This document shows positions 15,948 to 26,949 of a stretch of DNA of 64,000 nt, piece after piece. This DNA comes from Methylobacterium fujisawaense (lineage in GTDB: Bacteria; Pseudomonadota; Alphaproteobacteria; Rhizobiales; Beijerinckiaceae): positions 620,001 through 684,000 of the forward strand of contig NZ_JACJIM010000002.1 of NCBI RefSeq assembly GCF_014138435.1, in the 5' to 3' direction. Under the pieces are notes generated by a model. That model had not been told where the DNA came from. It saw nothing but the letters and a program-made list of their open reading frames with translations, and made no database searches. A program made the position numbers and the translations under genes. Within the stretch, counting starts at the first letter, position 1. Each line of letters starts with the position of its first letter.

Positions 15948-18140
15948 TCAGTCGCCGATCCCGAACAGCTTTTCGATGAAGTTGCGGTCATCCTTCTGAG
16001 CGCGCCGTGCCGGGGCGGACTGGCGCGGCGCGGGTGCCTCCGGTTCGCCCAGAATCTGCCCGAGGAGCCCGCCCGGTGCAGGCGGCGCGGCACTCGCCAC
16101 CGAGGCGGTTGTCTCCGGCTGCCTACGCCAGCGGTTGAGGCCGGGGAGCGGGACCGGGGTCTGCCCCTTCAGCGCCTGGGTCATATACGACTTCCAGATC
16201 TCCGCCGGCAGATTGCCGCCGGTGACCTTCTTGGTCAGCTCGCCGTCGTCGTTGCCGAGCCAGACCCCGGTGACGAGGCTGCCCGAGAAGCCGATAAACC
16301 AAGCATCGCGGTAGTCCTGCGTGGTGCCGCTCTTGCCCGCCAGGTCCCAGCCCGGGATGTCCGCCTTCTTGCCGGTGCCGCTGACGAAGACCTCGTGCAT
16401 CATGGCATTCATCATGCCGTCGGCGTTGGCATCGATGACCCGGCCGAGACCGTTGTCGGAGCGCTTGTACAGGACCTTGCCGCCCTGGCTCTTCACGGCG
16501 GTCACCACGTAGGGGATCACGCCGGTGCCCCCGTTGGCGAAGGCCCCGTAGGCGCCGACCATCTCCAGCAGCGTCACTTCGGACGTGCCCAGGGCGATGG
16601 AGCCGTTGGCCTGGAGCGGCGAGGTGATGCCGAGGCGCTGGGCGGTCTGCACCACGGTCTTCGGGCCGACCTCCTGGCCGAGCCGCACCGCGACGGTATT
16701 GAGCGAATGGGCAAGCGCCGTCCGCAGGGTGACAGGCCCCTCGTACCGGTGCGAGTAGTTCTCCGGGGCCCAGTTGCCGATCCGGACCGGCGCGTCCTCG
16801 CGGACCGTGTCGGGCGTGGCGCCGTGCTCCACGGCAGCGAGGTACACGAAGGGCTTGAACGAGGAGCCGGGCTGGCGCTTCGCGGTCGTGGCACGGTTGA
16901 ACTGGCTCTGGGCGTAGTCGCGCCCGCCGATCAGCGCTCGGATCGCGCCGTCGGGCCGCATTGAGACCAGCGCGCCCTGGCCGACATTGAAGCGCGCGCC
17001 CTTGGCGTTGAGCTCGTCGGTGAGCACCTTCTCGGCGGCGGCCTGGAGGACGGGATCGACGGTCGTCTGGACCGTGATGTCGGTGTCGAACTTGCCGACG
17101 TAGTCGTCGAGCACGTCCATCACGAGGTCTGCGACGTAATTGGCCGAACCGCCGCCGCGGGCATTGGTGGGCTTCGCCGGCTGGGCGAGCGCCACCTTCA
17201 CGTCCTGCGGCGCGGCGAAGCCGAGTTCCTGCATCGCGGCGAGCACCTGGGCGGCGCGGGCCTGGGCAGCCGGGAGGTTGCGGTTCGGAGCGAGCCGCGA
17301 CGGCGCCTGAACGAGGCCGCCCAGCATCGCGGCCTGCGCAAGGCTCACCTCCTTGGCGGGCTTGCCGAAATAGCGCTGCGCGGCCGCCTCGACGCCGTAG
17401 GCGCCGGCGCCGAAATAGACACGGTTCAGGTAGAGCTCGAGGATCTCGTCCTTGGTGTACTTGTGCTCCAGCCAAAGCGCGAGGATCGCCTCCTGGATCT
17501 TGCGCGAGGCGGTCCGCTCCTGCGTCAGGAACAGATTCTTGGCGAGCTGCTGCGTCAGGGTCGAGCCGCCCTGCGCGACGCCGCGCCGGGTCAGGTTCTG
17601 ACCGATGGCGCGCAGGATGCCGACCGGATCGACGCCGAAATGCTGGTAGAAGCGCCGATCCTCGATCGCCACGAAGGCGCGCGGCAGGTAGGGCGGCAGC
17701 TCCTTGATCGAGACCACCCGGCCGCCGGTCTCGCCGCGATTGGCGAGCAGCGAGCCGTCGCTCGCCAGGATGGCGATGTTGGGCGGCCGTTTCGGCACCG
17801 CGAGCTGGTCGATCGGCGGCAATTGCGACGCGTGGTAGGCGATGAGCCCGGCAAGCCCGATCACCCCCCAGAGACCGAGGACGACGGTGCCGTAGACGAT
17901 GCGGCCGAGCCAGGACCGCCGGCGTCGGCCGCGACTTGAGGCCTTCGCCCGCCCGGTGGTCCGCGCCGGCGCCTTGTTCGGCTGCCGCGCTCCTCCGCCG
18001 CCCGATCGCTTCGCCACGCCGTCTCCTGCCCCCCCGGGACGGTCCTCCCGGGACAGGCGCAGATCGAGTTCGCCGCGATCCCGGACACGCCCCTCGGGCA
18101 CGTCGAAGTTCGGCTCAATCCTGCCCCGACCCTTGGCCAT
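15948..18140 (-). CDS. mrcA: Class A penicillin-binding protein 1A
   Basis: This 730-residue bifunctional peptidoglycan synthase is in the inner membrane. The N-terminal cytosolic part is unusually basic (GRAKASSRGRRRRSW), followed by a membrane anchor (IVYGTVVLGLWGVIGLAGLI). The GT51 glycosyltransferase domain shows AIEDRRFYQHFGVDP, GGSTLTQQLAKNLF and ELYLNRVYFGAGAYGVEAA. The transpeptidase shows SSFK (QPGSSFKPFVYLAAV), SLN (AHSLNTVAVRLG) and KSGT (AGKSGTTQDYRDAW). The last 60 residues are a low-complexity Pro/Ala tail. A short inverted repeat (GATCGGCG/CGCCGATC) spans the stop codon. Confidence 0.95.
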   Translation of the reverse strand: MAKGRGRIEPNFDVPEGRVRDRGELDLRLSREDRPGGAGDGVAKRSGGGGARQPNKAPARTTGRAKASSRGRRRRSWLGRIVYGTVVLGLWGVIGLAGLIAYHASQLPPIDQLAVPKRPPNIAILASDGSLLANRGETGGRVVSIKELPPYLPRAFVAIEDRRFYQHFGVDPVGILRAIGQNLTRRGVAQGGSTLTQQLAKNLFLTQERTASRKIQEAILALWLEHKYTKDEILELYLNRVYFGAGAYGVEAAAQRYFGKPAKEVSLAQAAMLGGLVQAPSRLAPNRNLPAAQARAAQVLAAMQELGFAAPQDVKVALAQPAKPTNARGGGSANYVADLVMDVLDDYVGKFDTDITVQTTVDPVLQAAAEKVLTDELNAKGARFNVGQGALVSMRPDGAIRALIGGRDYAQSQFNRATTAKRQPGSSFKPFVYLAAVEHGATPDTVREDAPVRIGNWAPENYSHRYEGPVTLRTALAHSLNTVAVRLGQEVGPKTVVQTAQRLGITSPLQANGSIALGTSEVTLLEMVGAYGAFANGGTGVIPYVVTAVKSQGGKVLYKRSDNGLGRVIDANADGMMNAMMHEVFVSGTGKKADIPGWDLAGKSGTTQDYRDAWFIGFSGSLVTGVWLGNDDGELTKKVTGGNLPAEIWKSYMTQALKGQTPVPLPGLNRWRRQPETTASVASAAPPAPGGLLGQILGEPEAPAPRQSAPARRAQKDDRNFIEKLFGIGD

Positions 18141-18280
18141 GCATCCCGTCTACGAATGTTCCGCCGCAGCGCGTCTGTCGGGCGCGCCGCAGGACGGTTT
18201 CCGCACGCTAAATGCGGCGGTTTAAGGGGCCGTTATCGAAGCGTTCGGCGCCCGTTCCCCATCCCGCGCGCCGATACGCC

Positions 18281-18664
18281 CTAGCGTTGGGCAGGAGGCT
18301 GGACGACCGGCGCGCCGAGCACCCGTCGGGCCTCCGCGAGCAGCACGGAATGGCGGGCCGATTGCGGACCTGAATCCGGCGTCTCGCGGCCCAGCCGGGC
18401 GATGCGCGACCGGAACAGGCGTCGGCGCAGGCCGAACCAGCCGATGCTCATCAGCAGCGCCTGAAGCACGAGACGGACGGCCTCCGTCCGCTCGCGCTCC
18501 TCGGCGACCACAGCCGAGAGCGCCGCCTCGCGGCGAAGGGCAGCCTCCAGCTCCTCCCGGACGGCGGCGCGGGCCGCCTCGTCCTTGCGCGCCGCGTCGA
18601 GCTGGATCCGGCATTCCTGCAGCGCGCTGAGCAACAGAAGCTCCTGCGCGGACGCATCCCTCAT
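18281..18664 (-). CDS. Hypothetical coiled-coil protein
   Basis: This 127-residue protein is unrecognised. It has a long amphipathic helix (ELLLLSALQECRIQLDAARK to EERERTEAVRLVLQ), then one weakly hydrophobic turn (ALLMSIGWFGL) and a basic tail. The start at 18664 follows a perfect AGGAGG. The longer frame to 18901 lacks support and overlaps the divergent gene's leader. Confidence 0.65.
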   Translation of the reverse strand: MRDASAQELLLLSALQECRIQLDAARKDEAARAAVREELEAALRREAALSAVVAEERERTEAVRLVLQALLMSIGWFGLRRRLFRSRIARLGRETPDSGPQSARHSVLLAEARRVLGAPVVQPPAQR

Positions 18665-18848
18665 CAAGGCCTCCTGGGGCGCCCTATCCCGTTCGACCAC
18701 GGGTGGCTCCGCCCGATCATCGTCATGGCGGTGCCAAAACAGCCCGCACAGATCCGTGCGCGACGCCATAGCGAGCGCGGCCGCTGGCCGGAAGCCGCCG
18801 ACCGGATTATTCGGCACGCGGACCGCGACGCAATGGGGAATCGGGGAC

Positions 18849-19316
18849 GTGCAGATTCGGATCGCTCTGGCCTTCGGAGCCATCATGCTGGGAGCCGGCA
18901 CGGTGATGCCCGCGCCGGCCCGGGCCTATCAGCTCGACACGGTGAATCTGGTCGGCTGCGCCCAGGAAGGCGGCGTCTGCCGGATGCCCTACGCGACCAA
19001 CGTCTATTACGGCGTGCCCGGCCGGACCAACGGTCGGCCGTTTCCTCAGGGCGGCGCCGTGCCCTGTAACAGCCAGACCTTTGGCGATCCCGCACCGGGC
19101 CAGGCGAAGAGCTGCTGGTACGCACCGCGCATCACTGCGGGCGGCTCTGGCGGTGGCGGCTACGGCGGTGGCGGGTACCGGAGCGACGATTACGACGACC
19201 GGCGCGACGCCTATCGCTATGGCCGCGACTACGACCGGCCGCGCGCACGCCGCCCGTACGACGACGATTATGAGCCTGGGCCGCGCCGCTACAGGGGTGA
19301 TCCGGACGACTATTGA
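18849..19316 (+). CDS. Secreted small protein, Gly/Tyr/Asp/Arg-rich tail
   Basis: This 155-residue exported protein has a 26-residue signal peptide (QIRIALAFGAIMLGAGTVM, ending APARA) and a core with four cysteines (VGCAQEGGVCRMPYATNVYY, VPCNSQTFG, SCWYAP). The disordered tail is of GGGGYGGGGY then DDYDDRRDAYRYGRDYD type. The core resembles uncharacterised alphaproteobacterial proteins with conserved VYYGVPG motifs. The start is GTG 18849, with GGGGAA 8 bases upstream. It is divergent from the coiled-coil gene. Confidence 0.7.
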   Translation: MQIRIALAFGAIMLGAGTVMPAPARAYQLDTVNLVGCAQEGGVCRMPYATNVYYGVPGRTNGRPFPQGGAVPCNSQTFGDPAPGQAKSCWYAPRITAGGSGGGGYGGGGYRSDDYDDRRDAYRYGRDYDRPRARRPYDDDYEPGPRRYRGDPDDY

Positions 19317-19431
19317 TCTCGATCTGAGAGCGCAGGCAACGGATCGTATTTGCCCTGTTAACCCCCATCCGGCATCGTCCCGGACCGCGGAGATCGTCTC
19401 CGCGGACCCGCGGGTGCGGATGGGGGAGTCG

Positions 19432-19677
19432 ATGAGGGAGAATCGCCGCGGCGTCTTCCGGAAGAACGCCTTCACCTTCGGCTCGGTCCTGCTCGACGGC
19501 GGCGAAGTCAGTTGCCTGGTCTGGGACGCGACCGAGGTCGGCGCCCAGATCGAGGTCGACGGCGATCATGTGGTGCCGGACCGCTTCCCGCTCCGCGTGA
19601 GCGCCGGCGCCGAGCCGCGCGCGGCGGCCGTTGCATGGCGGCGCAGCCGCCGGATCGGCATCGCCTTCGAGGGCTGA
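19432..19677 (+). CDS. PilZ domain protein
   Basis: This 81-residue single-domain protein carries a shortened c-di-GMP-binding pattern. RENRRGVFRKN is followed by the strand segments VSCLVWDATEVGAQIEVDG and AVAWRRSRRIGIAFEG. The N-terminal arginines (RRxxxR) and the D/N-x-S-x-x-G-type motif are partly present: the WDATEVGAQ segment has Thr where Ser is usual. A GGGGGAG lies very close before the chosen ATG; ATG 19420 in the same frame is possible. It probably responds to the c-di-GMP made by the GGDEF protein or others. Confidence 0.7.
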   Translation: MRENRRGVFRKNAFTFGSVLLDGGEVSCLVWDATEVGAQIEVDGDHVVPDRFPLRVSAGAEPRAAAVAWRRSRRIGIAFEG

Positions 19678-19688
19678 AGCCGCCCGTC

Positions 19689-20759
19689 TCAGGTCGCCTG
19701 CAGGACCGGGCGGGTCCGGGACTCCGACCCCACGAGCCGGCACCAGCGCGGCCGCACGAACAGCAGATCGAGCGCCGTGCCGCGAACCAGCCGCTCCAGG
19801 ACCAGCGGCAGCAGCACCGCCACGGTCATGACGATGAGGCTTGCAAGTCCGATATCGGCGATGGCTCCGGTGCGCACGAGGATCTCCCGGGTCGCCGCCA
19901 TGGGTAGCGAAAAGGCAAGATAGATCACGATCGAGCGCTGCCCGCAGGTTCGGACCGCCTCGGCGATCGGGCCCCCGACGCGGCCGAGGAGCGACGCCGC
20001 CACCACGATCGCGAGCGCGCCGGCGGCGCCGAGGGCGAGGCTCACCAGCGGCAGGCTGGCGAGGGTCGGGTGATTCGGAAGGCCCGACGGAGTCAGCGCG
20101 AGCCAACCTTCCAGGAACGCCCATGCGGCGAGGCCGCACAGGGCGAGCCGGACCCGGTGCCGGGCCGCGTCCGCGAGGGCGAAGATGCGGCCGGCGAACA
20201 GATAGCCGGCGACGAAGAAGACATATCGGGCGCAGAACTCCTCGATGAGGGTCGACTCGCTGCGGATGTCGGCAATCTGCAGCACGGCGGCACCGGCGAG
20301 CAGCACGGCGTCGGGCACGCGGCGCAGAGCCTTGGTGACGACCGAGAACACCGCGAGCAGATAGATGAACCACAGCGTCGAGTAGGGTTCGATCAGGGCA
20401 TGGGCGAGATGCGCCGCGAAGGCCGTGGGGCCGTCATCGCCGGCGATCTTGCCGTATCTGGCGGCCGACTGGATCACGAGCCAGAGCAGGTAGAAATAGG
20501 CGAAATGGACCACCCGGCGGTCGGAGAACAGGCGCCAGTCGCGGTCGATCACCCGCCCCATGAACAGGCCGGACAGAAGGAAGAAGTCCGGAATCCGGAA
20601 CGGCTTCGCGAAGGCCACGACCGGATGGAGGAAACCTTCCCCGCCCATGGCGTCGCCGGTGCCCGTGACGGAATGCATCATGACCACCAGGAGGATGCAG
20701 ATCCCCTTGGCGATATCGACCCAGGCGAGCCGATCACCCGTATCCCCGACCCCGGCCAT
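19689..20759 (-). CDS. Acyltransferase family 3 (membrane O-acyltransferase)
   Basis: This 356-residue integral membrane protein has around ten hydrophobic helices. The N-terminal motif WVDIAKGICILLVVMMHSV contains the family histidine, followed by FRIPDFFLLSGLFMGR (RxxxFFxLSG-like) and TLWFIYLLAVFSVV. Acyltransferase-3 proteins transfer acetyl or succinyl groups to exopolysaccharide or lipid sugars across the inner membrane. Its stop is 11 bases from the PilZ gene's stop (convergent). The acceptor is unknown. Confidence 0.88.
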   Translation of the reverse strand: MAGVGDTGDRLAWVDIAKGICILLVVMMHSVTGTGDAMGGEGFLHPVVAFAKPFRIPDFFLLSGLFMGRVIDRDWRLFSDRRVVHFAYFYLLWLVIQSAARYGKIAGDDGPTAFAAHLAHALIEPYSTLWFIYLLAVFSVVTKALRRVPDAVLLAGAAVLQIADIRSESTLIEEFCARYVFFVAGYLFAGRIFALADAARHRVRLALCGLAAWAFLEGWLALTPSGLPNHPTLASLPLVSLALGAAGALAIVVAASLLGRVGGPIAEAVRTCGQRSIVIYLAFSLPMAATREILVRTGAIADIGLASLIVMTVAVLLPLVLERLVRGTALDLLFVRPRWCRLVGSESRTRPVLQAT

Positions 20760-20866
20760 CGTCCCACCCTCGCGATCGGAGGGATCCTGGACCGGTTTGG
20801 GTTGACGGCGATGAACGTGATCGCCGCAACCTGCGGATGTGACGAACGGTCGGTAAACGCCGGCGG

Positions 20867-21241
20867 TCAGACCTTGCGCCGCGCCGACCGCCGCGCGCGG
20901 GTCATGCGCGTCGCGGCGTGAAAATCGTCCGGCCGGCCGCGCACCCAGGCGAGGAAGCGGGCTATCTCCGGATCGGTCCGCAGGGCTTCGAGATCGGCCA
21001 GGCGCTTGGCGATCTCGGCCTCACTGTAGCGTGCATGGATCGCCGAGTGGCAGATCTGGTGCAGGCGGACGGTACCGCGATGGGTTCCGCCCTTCAGCTT
21101 CGGGGTGAGGTGATGGAGGCTGGAGCGAGCGCGATGCGGAATCGGGCGCTCACAGAGCGGGCAGACCGGCTCGGGCCGGCCCTGCGCACCCGGTGCGTCC
21201 GGATCCTCGGCGCTCCAGCGCTGCGAGCGCCGTCCGACCAC
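20867..21241 (-). CDS. HNH endonuclease family protein
   Basis: This 124-residue protein has the metal-binding HNH fold: CPLCERPI (first knuckle), LHHLTPKLKGG (HH motif with nucleophile-activating His) and RLHQICHSAIHARYSEAE (second knuckle). It resembles restriction-like HNH nucleases of unknown target that are common on bacterial chromosomes. I start at GTG 21241 because an AGGAG lies about 10 bases upstream. A GTG at 21298 would make it overlap the upstream hydrolase by 44 bases and has no good ribosome-binding site. Confidence 0.8.
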   Translation of the reverse strand: MVGRRSQRWSAEDPDAPGAQGRPEPVCPLCERPIPHRARSSLHHLTPKLKGGTHRGTVRLHQICHSAIHARYSEAEIAKRLADLEALRTDPEIARFLAWVRGRPDDFHAATRMTRARRSARRKV

Positions 21242-21254
21242 GCGCCCCCCTCTC

Positions 21255-22085
21255 CTATCCTTGCTGATCGACCGGCTGCGGGCAGGTCGGACCGACACGC
21301 TCTCTGAACATCGCCTCGGCCTCTCGGTCCCGGCCCCCCAGGATGGACACGTGGTCGCCCGGGATCACGGCGATCCGCGCCCGCGGGCCGGCTGCTGCGG
21401 CGAGGCCTTGCGCCAACTTGAGCGGCACCACCGTGTCGTCGCGTCCCTGCACGATCAGAACCGGCGCAGTTCCGCCACGGATGCGCGTGTCCGAGCGGTA
21501 TGTGTCGCGCAGGAGCCAGATGGGGACTAGCGGGACATGCAGCCGCACGGTGTGGATCATCGAGTCGAACGGGGCCTCCAGGTAAAGCCCGATCGTCGGC
21601 ACCCGTTCGGCGACGGCGACCGCGACGGCCGCCCCCAGCGAATGGCCGTGCAGCAGGATCGGCGCGTCGGGCGCCTGTGCCCGCGCGGCGTTCGCGGCCG
21701 CCAGGCCGTCGCGGATCAGGCCGTCTTCGCTGGGGCTGCCGGTCGAGCCTGGATAGCCGCGATAGGCCACGGTCAGCAGACCCCAGCCGCGCGCCCGCCA
21801 CGGCTCCGCGGCGAAGCGCTCCGCGTGCGGTTCCGGGCGGGATCCATTGCCGTGGAAACTGACGATGACGCCGCAGCCCGGCCGCGGCGGCCGCCACAGT
21901 CCGTGCAGGGTCTCGCCATCCGAGGTCGCGACCGTGATCGTCGCGACCCCGGGCGGCACCGGCCAGGGTGTCGGCGGGCTGAAGGCGCCCGGATAGAGGA
22001 AGCGGCGCTGTCCGAGGGCGAGCGCGGCGCAGGCCAACCCGCAGAGCAGGAGCACGGCGAGCAGGAGGCCGGCGAGGAGTCGCAT
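21255..22085 (-). CDS. Membrane-anchored alpha/beta hydrolase, BEM46/ABHD13-like
   Basis: This 276-residue protein has an N-terminal hydrophobic anchor (LLAGLLLAVLLLCGLACAALAL) and a serine hydrolase domain: VIVSFHGNGSRPEPHAERF, the nucleophile elbow LLHGHSLGAAVAVA, the acid VLIVQGRDDTVVPLKLAQ and the histidine IPGDHVSILGG. The anchor suggests a membrane-facing, periplasmic or lipid-related substrate. The HNH gene follows with a 13-base gap. Confidence 0.88.
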   Translation of the reverse strand: MRLLAGLLLAVLLLCGLACAALALGQRRFLYPGAFSPPTPWPVPPGVATITVATSDGETLHGLWRPPRPGCGVIVSFHGNGSRPEPHAERFAAEPWRARGWGLLTVAYRGYPGSTGSPSEDGLIRDGLAAANAARAQAPDAPILLHGHSLGAAVAVAVAERVPTIGLYLEAPFDSMIHTVRLHVPLVPIWLLRDTYRSDTRIRGGTAPVLIVQGRDDTVVPLKLAQGLAAAAGPRARIAVIPGDHVSILGGRDREAEAMFRERVGPTCPQPVDQQG

Positions 22086-22207
22086 GCGATGCGGGGGAGG
22101 CCGTGGGGTTGAGAAGCGGATGCGTTCGATCGAACGGTTTTCGGGATGTGTTTTCTAGGGCGCCCGGTCAGCATTGACAAAGCCGTCCGCGCGCCTGAGT
22201 CTGGAAC

Positions 22208-24268
<2,061 letters not shown>

Positions 24269-24274
24269 GGCCAA

Positions 24275-24308
24275 GGCACGCCCGGTCCGATCCGGATGCG
24301 GGCGTGCC
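24275..24308 (+). terminator. Hairpin after thiC
   Basis: GGCACGCCCG and CGGGCGTGCC form a 10-bp perfect stem with a 14-base loop, 7 bases past the thiC stop. No clear T-run follows, so efficiency is uncertain. Confidence 0.5.
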
Positions 24309-24309
24309 G

Positions 24310-24645
24310 CCGTTCCGCCCCGGCGTTCCACCGCACGGGGCCTCAATGTCGAGGACCGCTCCGGGTCGGGCGCCATTGGTACCGCGCATCGCCTCACGCA
24401 TCTGATCCGCGGCGATGCCGACGGCGCGCGGGGTGCCCAGTTCGACGATCGGGGCGCAAATCCTTCTCTGATCCGCCTGGACAGAGCGGAGCGCTTCCAG
24501 TCGCAGGCGCTTCCTGTCAGGTGCCCCGTAGCCGCCCGACGCAGCCTTGCTGAGCAAGCGGGTATCCCGAGCCTGAAAATGGGCACCGGATGCAGCACTG
24601 CGGCTGCGCATGCGATCACGATGATGCGGGCGCGTCCGACGTCGA
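24310..24645 (-). pseudogene. Possible frameshifted remnant of an exported protein
   Basis: On the minus strand, a signal-peptide-like stretch (RARIIVIACAAAVLHPVP) lies in one frame. A coding-like body continues in another (RLLSKAASGGYGAPDRKRLR, then ICAPIVELGTPRAVGIAADQ), with the high-GC codon use of neighbouring genes. The two parts would be joined by a single frameshift near 24580. The body frame then continues over the thiC end without a natural stop. I could not name a family. The case rests on composition only and could be chance. Nothing else is seen between 24309 and 25032. Confidence 0.2.
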
Positions 24646-25032
24646 CCGGTGCGCGCCCGTGGATGGCATGGAGCCGCGCAACGATCTTGCAGCGAGGCTT
24701 GCGGACAAACGGGTCACGCTTCCCCGATCGTCTCCGGTCGCCTGCACGGCGAGCACCCGGCTCGCGATGGCGAGCATCGGAAGATACCTGCCTGAACCGC
24801 ACTCCGGACGACACGGGATGGCCCGCGGTACCGTGGCGACTGAATGGATCAGATGCCCGACGAGCCGCCTCTCGGGGAGAAAGCCGCACGGATTTGTGTC
24901 GCAACGCTAACGGGATGTTCATCGCATCTCGGACCGCGAGCCACCATCCGGTGGATCGCCTGCTGCTGTTAACCGCTGGTTAGGCAGCCGCCCGTCTCAA
25001 TCCTTCGATCACAGGATCGCAGGAGACCGGCC

Positions 25033-25371
25033 ATGGAGATCCGTCCGCTGACACCCCCGACGTCGGGGCCGCAGGGCCTCGACGCCCTAGGCGCGACGGC
25101 CGCCGCCGCCGTGACGCAGGAGGCCCCCGTGCCCCAGAGCACATCCGCGCCCCTCGAACCCGCGGTGAAGCTCGACATCGGCGCAAACGGCGGTAAGGCG
25201 CGCTACATTCAGGATCCGGACACGAGCACGATCGTCTTCCAGGTGGTTGATCCTGCGTCCGGCAACGTGATCGATCAACTCCCCAGCGAAACCGCTCTGC
25301 GCAATCGCGCTTACGATTCCGCCCGCGGCACGCAGGGGGCACAGACAGGCAGCCTCTCCCGCGTCGCCTGA
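25033..25371 (+). CDS. FlaG-like small protein
   Basis: This 112-residue protein has a disordered Thr/Ala/Pro-rich N-terminal half and a FlaG-like C-terminal segment. ARYIQDPDTSTIVFQVVDPASGNVIDQLPSETALRNRAY matches the pattern of FlaG proteins (VYIKVIDKETGEVIRQIPSEE). FlaG influences filament length or assembly in several flagellated bacteria. The gene stands alone: no other flagellar gene lies within the window. The start follows CAGGAG with a spacing of about 8. Confidence 0.65.
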   Translation: MEIRPLTPPTSGPQGLDALGATAAAAVTQEAPVPQSTSAPLEPAVKLDIGANGGKARYIQDPDTSTIVFQVVDPASGNVIDQLPSETALRNRAYDSARGTQGAQTGSLSRVA

Positions 25372-25899
25372 ACGCCGTCGGTCAGACGCGTAGCCAGCGG
25401 CCCGACGCAGCGGGCGGGGCCCGGGCTGAACCGCGCCAGGGACAGGAGAGCCACCAGAGCAAGCCGCCATGCGATGAGGAGGCTGTTCTCGACAGGCGGC
25501 TCTTGGTGCCGGGATTCCGATCGACCGGCTTCGAGACGACGAGCTCACTGCCGTCCAGGGCACACAGAAATCGCGCTGATTCGCGCGCATGGCCATGCAG
25601 GGGTCGGATGCCGGGCCGCGAAGTCTGTGATCCGGGTCAGCGCTTCCACCAGATCGCAAGGTGCATCCAAACCCGTCGAGCATTCGCCATGCAGCGCAAG
25701 GAAGATCGCCTTCGGAACCGTGATCCTTTCACGTGCCGCGGTCAGGTCGCGTGAGATTTTTCGGGCCTCGGAGCCGCTCTGAGAGGTTCCCATGCGTTTG
25801 ACGCCATCACCGTCGAACTGCTAGACGGTTGGTGCACATGAAGGCCTGGGACCGGACGGATCGACCGTCGTCAACGCCGGATCCGGACCAGTCATGTGG
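25372..25899. other. Intergenic stretch before tRNA-Gly
   Basis: I see no convincing gene in these 528 bases. An 82-codon minus-strand frame (25545-25793) has moderately coding-like composition but no recognisable domain and no clear ribosome-binding site. The tRNA promoter should lie at the right edge. Confidence 0.4.
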
Positions 25900-25974
25900 G
25901 CGGGCGTAGTTCAGTGGTAGAACGTCAGCTTCCCAAGCTGAATGTCGTCGGTTCGATCCCGATCGCCCGCTCCA
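25900..25974 (+). tRNA. tRNA-Gly (anticodon CCC)
   Basis: The acceptor arms GCGGGCG and CGCCCGC pair perfectly, the D-arm is GTTCAGTGGTAGAAC, the anticodon stem is CAGC/GCTG around the loop TTCCCAA, and the T-arm loop is TTCGATC. The CCC anticodon reads GGG. The terminal CCA is encoded. A short AAAGATTTTTTC T-run follows and may terminate transcription. Confidence 0.97.
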
Positions 25975-26799
25975 AAGATTTTTTCACTTGTCCAAGGTAT
26001 AAGGCAGCATCGTCGTTCGCTGCTCATCAGCCGGCGACTGTTCTCGTACAACGATTGGACAATAGACCCAGCCTCTCCAGTGCGGCATTTCGTCTGGGGT
26101 AGCTGCTAATGTTCGGCGGCTGCAAAGCACGTCCCGCGAAGGAATAACCATCGTCCGATGGGCCTGAGGGACCACCGGGCTCAAAGGAGCCGCGCGAGGG
26201 CCGTGGCTGATCGTCTGACCGGACGCGAGGCTGCAGCAATCCCCTCCCCTCAACTGCGAGCCCGTTCCTTCAAAGCATTCGGTCATCCTGACTTCGTACC
26301 TTCGTTCGTTCCGCAGGAAGGCTGGCGCCATTGTTTCGAGCCGGAAGTAGGAAAGCTGGCCCGGAAGGTTCCGCACGCCGGAGAATGGGACGGCAGGCCT
26401 TCCTGCCGGAACGAAGGCTTGGTTGAAAGTCGAGACGACCAAGTCAGTTCTTAGATTTTATTCGCGACTCCGATTGTTTATCGATACGAACGAAGTACAG
26501 CGACCAGGTTTTCATCGCGCTCGTGGGCCGATGTCGGCAATAGGCGATCTTTTTGGATCACCTGCCGCCTATCCGAAAGATGATGGTCAGTTTCGAACGA
26601 CCATCAACTCCGTATTTCCTGACCAAGTGCGCTGGACTGTCAGCGTCGGGCGGACCAATCCGGCAAGCCAATCATCGTCCGGGTGATCGCGCCAGCGATG
26701 CTTGCGGAGCGCGACGTCGAAGCAAGCCGGATCCCGGAAAGCCGATGGCGCACACCCATCGGCGCTCGACGAGGGCCGCAGCCAGTTTCTTGAGACGTC
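25975..26799. other. Gene-poor stretch between tRNA-Gly and IS3 remnant
   Basis: No real gene is seen in these 825 bases. Composition is uneven, with an AT-rich patch near 26440-26500, and all frames are short and without domains. The position directly downstream of a tRNA, followed by a transposase remnant, fits an old integration scar. I found no second copy of the tRNA 3' end within the window. Confidence 0.5.
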
Positions 26800-26949
26800 T
26801 CACTCCTTGCGCCAGCAGTTATCACTCTGCGCGGAGATCTCCGCCTCCTCGCACGCCGGCGCCAAGCTCTTGCCTTGGGCTATCCGCACCTCGATCTGGC
26901 GCACCTTCAGCACCATCTGTTGCGCGCTCGTCTTCTGGCCTCGCCGCAT
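26800..26949 (-). pseudogene. IS3-family transposase OrfA fragment
   Basis: A 49-codon frame starts with MRRGQKTSAQQMVLKVRQIE and continues IAQGKSLAPACEEAEISAQS then WRKE before a stop. This is the N-terminal helix-turn-helix of IS3-family OrfA (typical form: MRKGQKTSAEQIVLKLRQIEV...SYYRWRKEYGG). The rest of OrfA and OrfB is absent, although a short downstream stretch (RLKKLAAAL) resembles the leucine-zipper region after a deletion. It lies just downstream of the MocR gene's stop. Confidence 0.75.

Noticed and set aside
15937..15960. GATCGGCG/CGCCGATC inverted repeat at the mrcA stop
   Set aside because: It overlaps the stop codon and lacks a T-run; too short for a confident terminator call.
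25545..25793. 82-codon minus-strand frame before tRNA-Gly
   Set aside because: No ribosome-binding site and no recognisable domain; codon pattern is only mildly gene-like.
25975..26799. Second copy of the tRNA-Gly 3' end marking an att site
   Set aside because: I searched by eye for the 3' sequence GGTTCGATCCCGATCGCCCG and found no second copy in the window.
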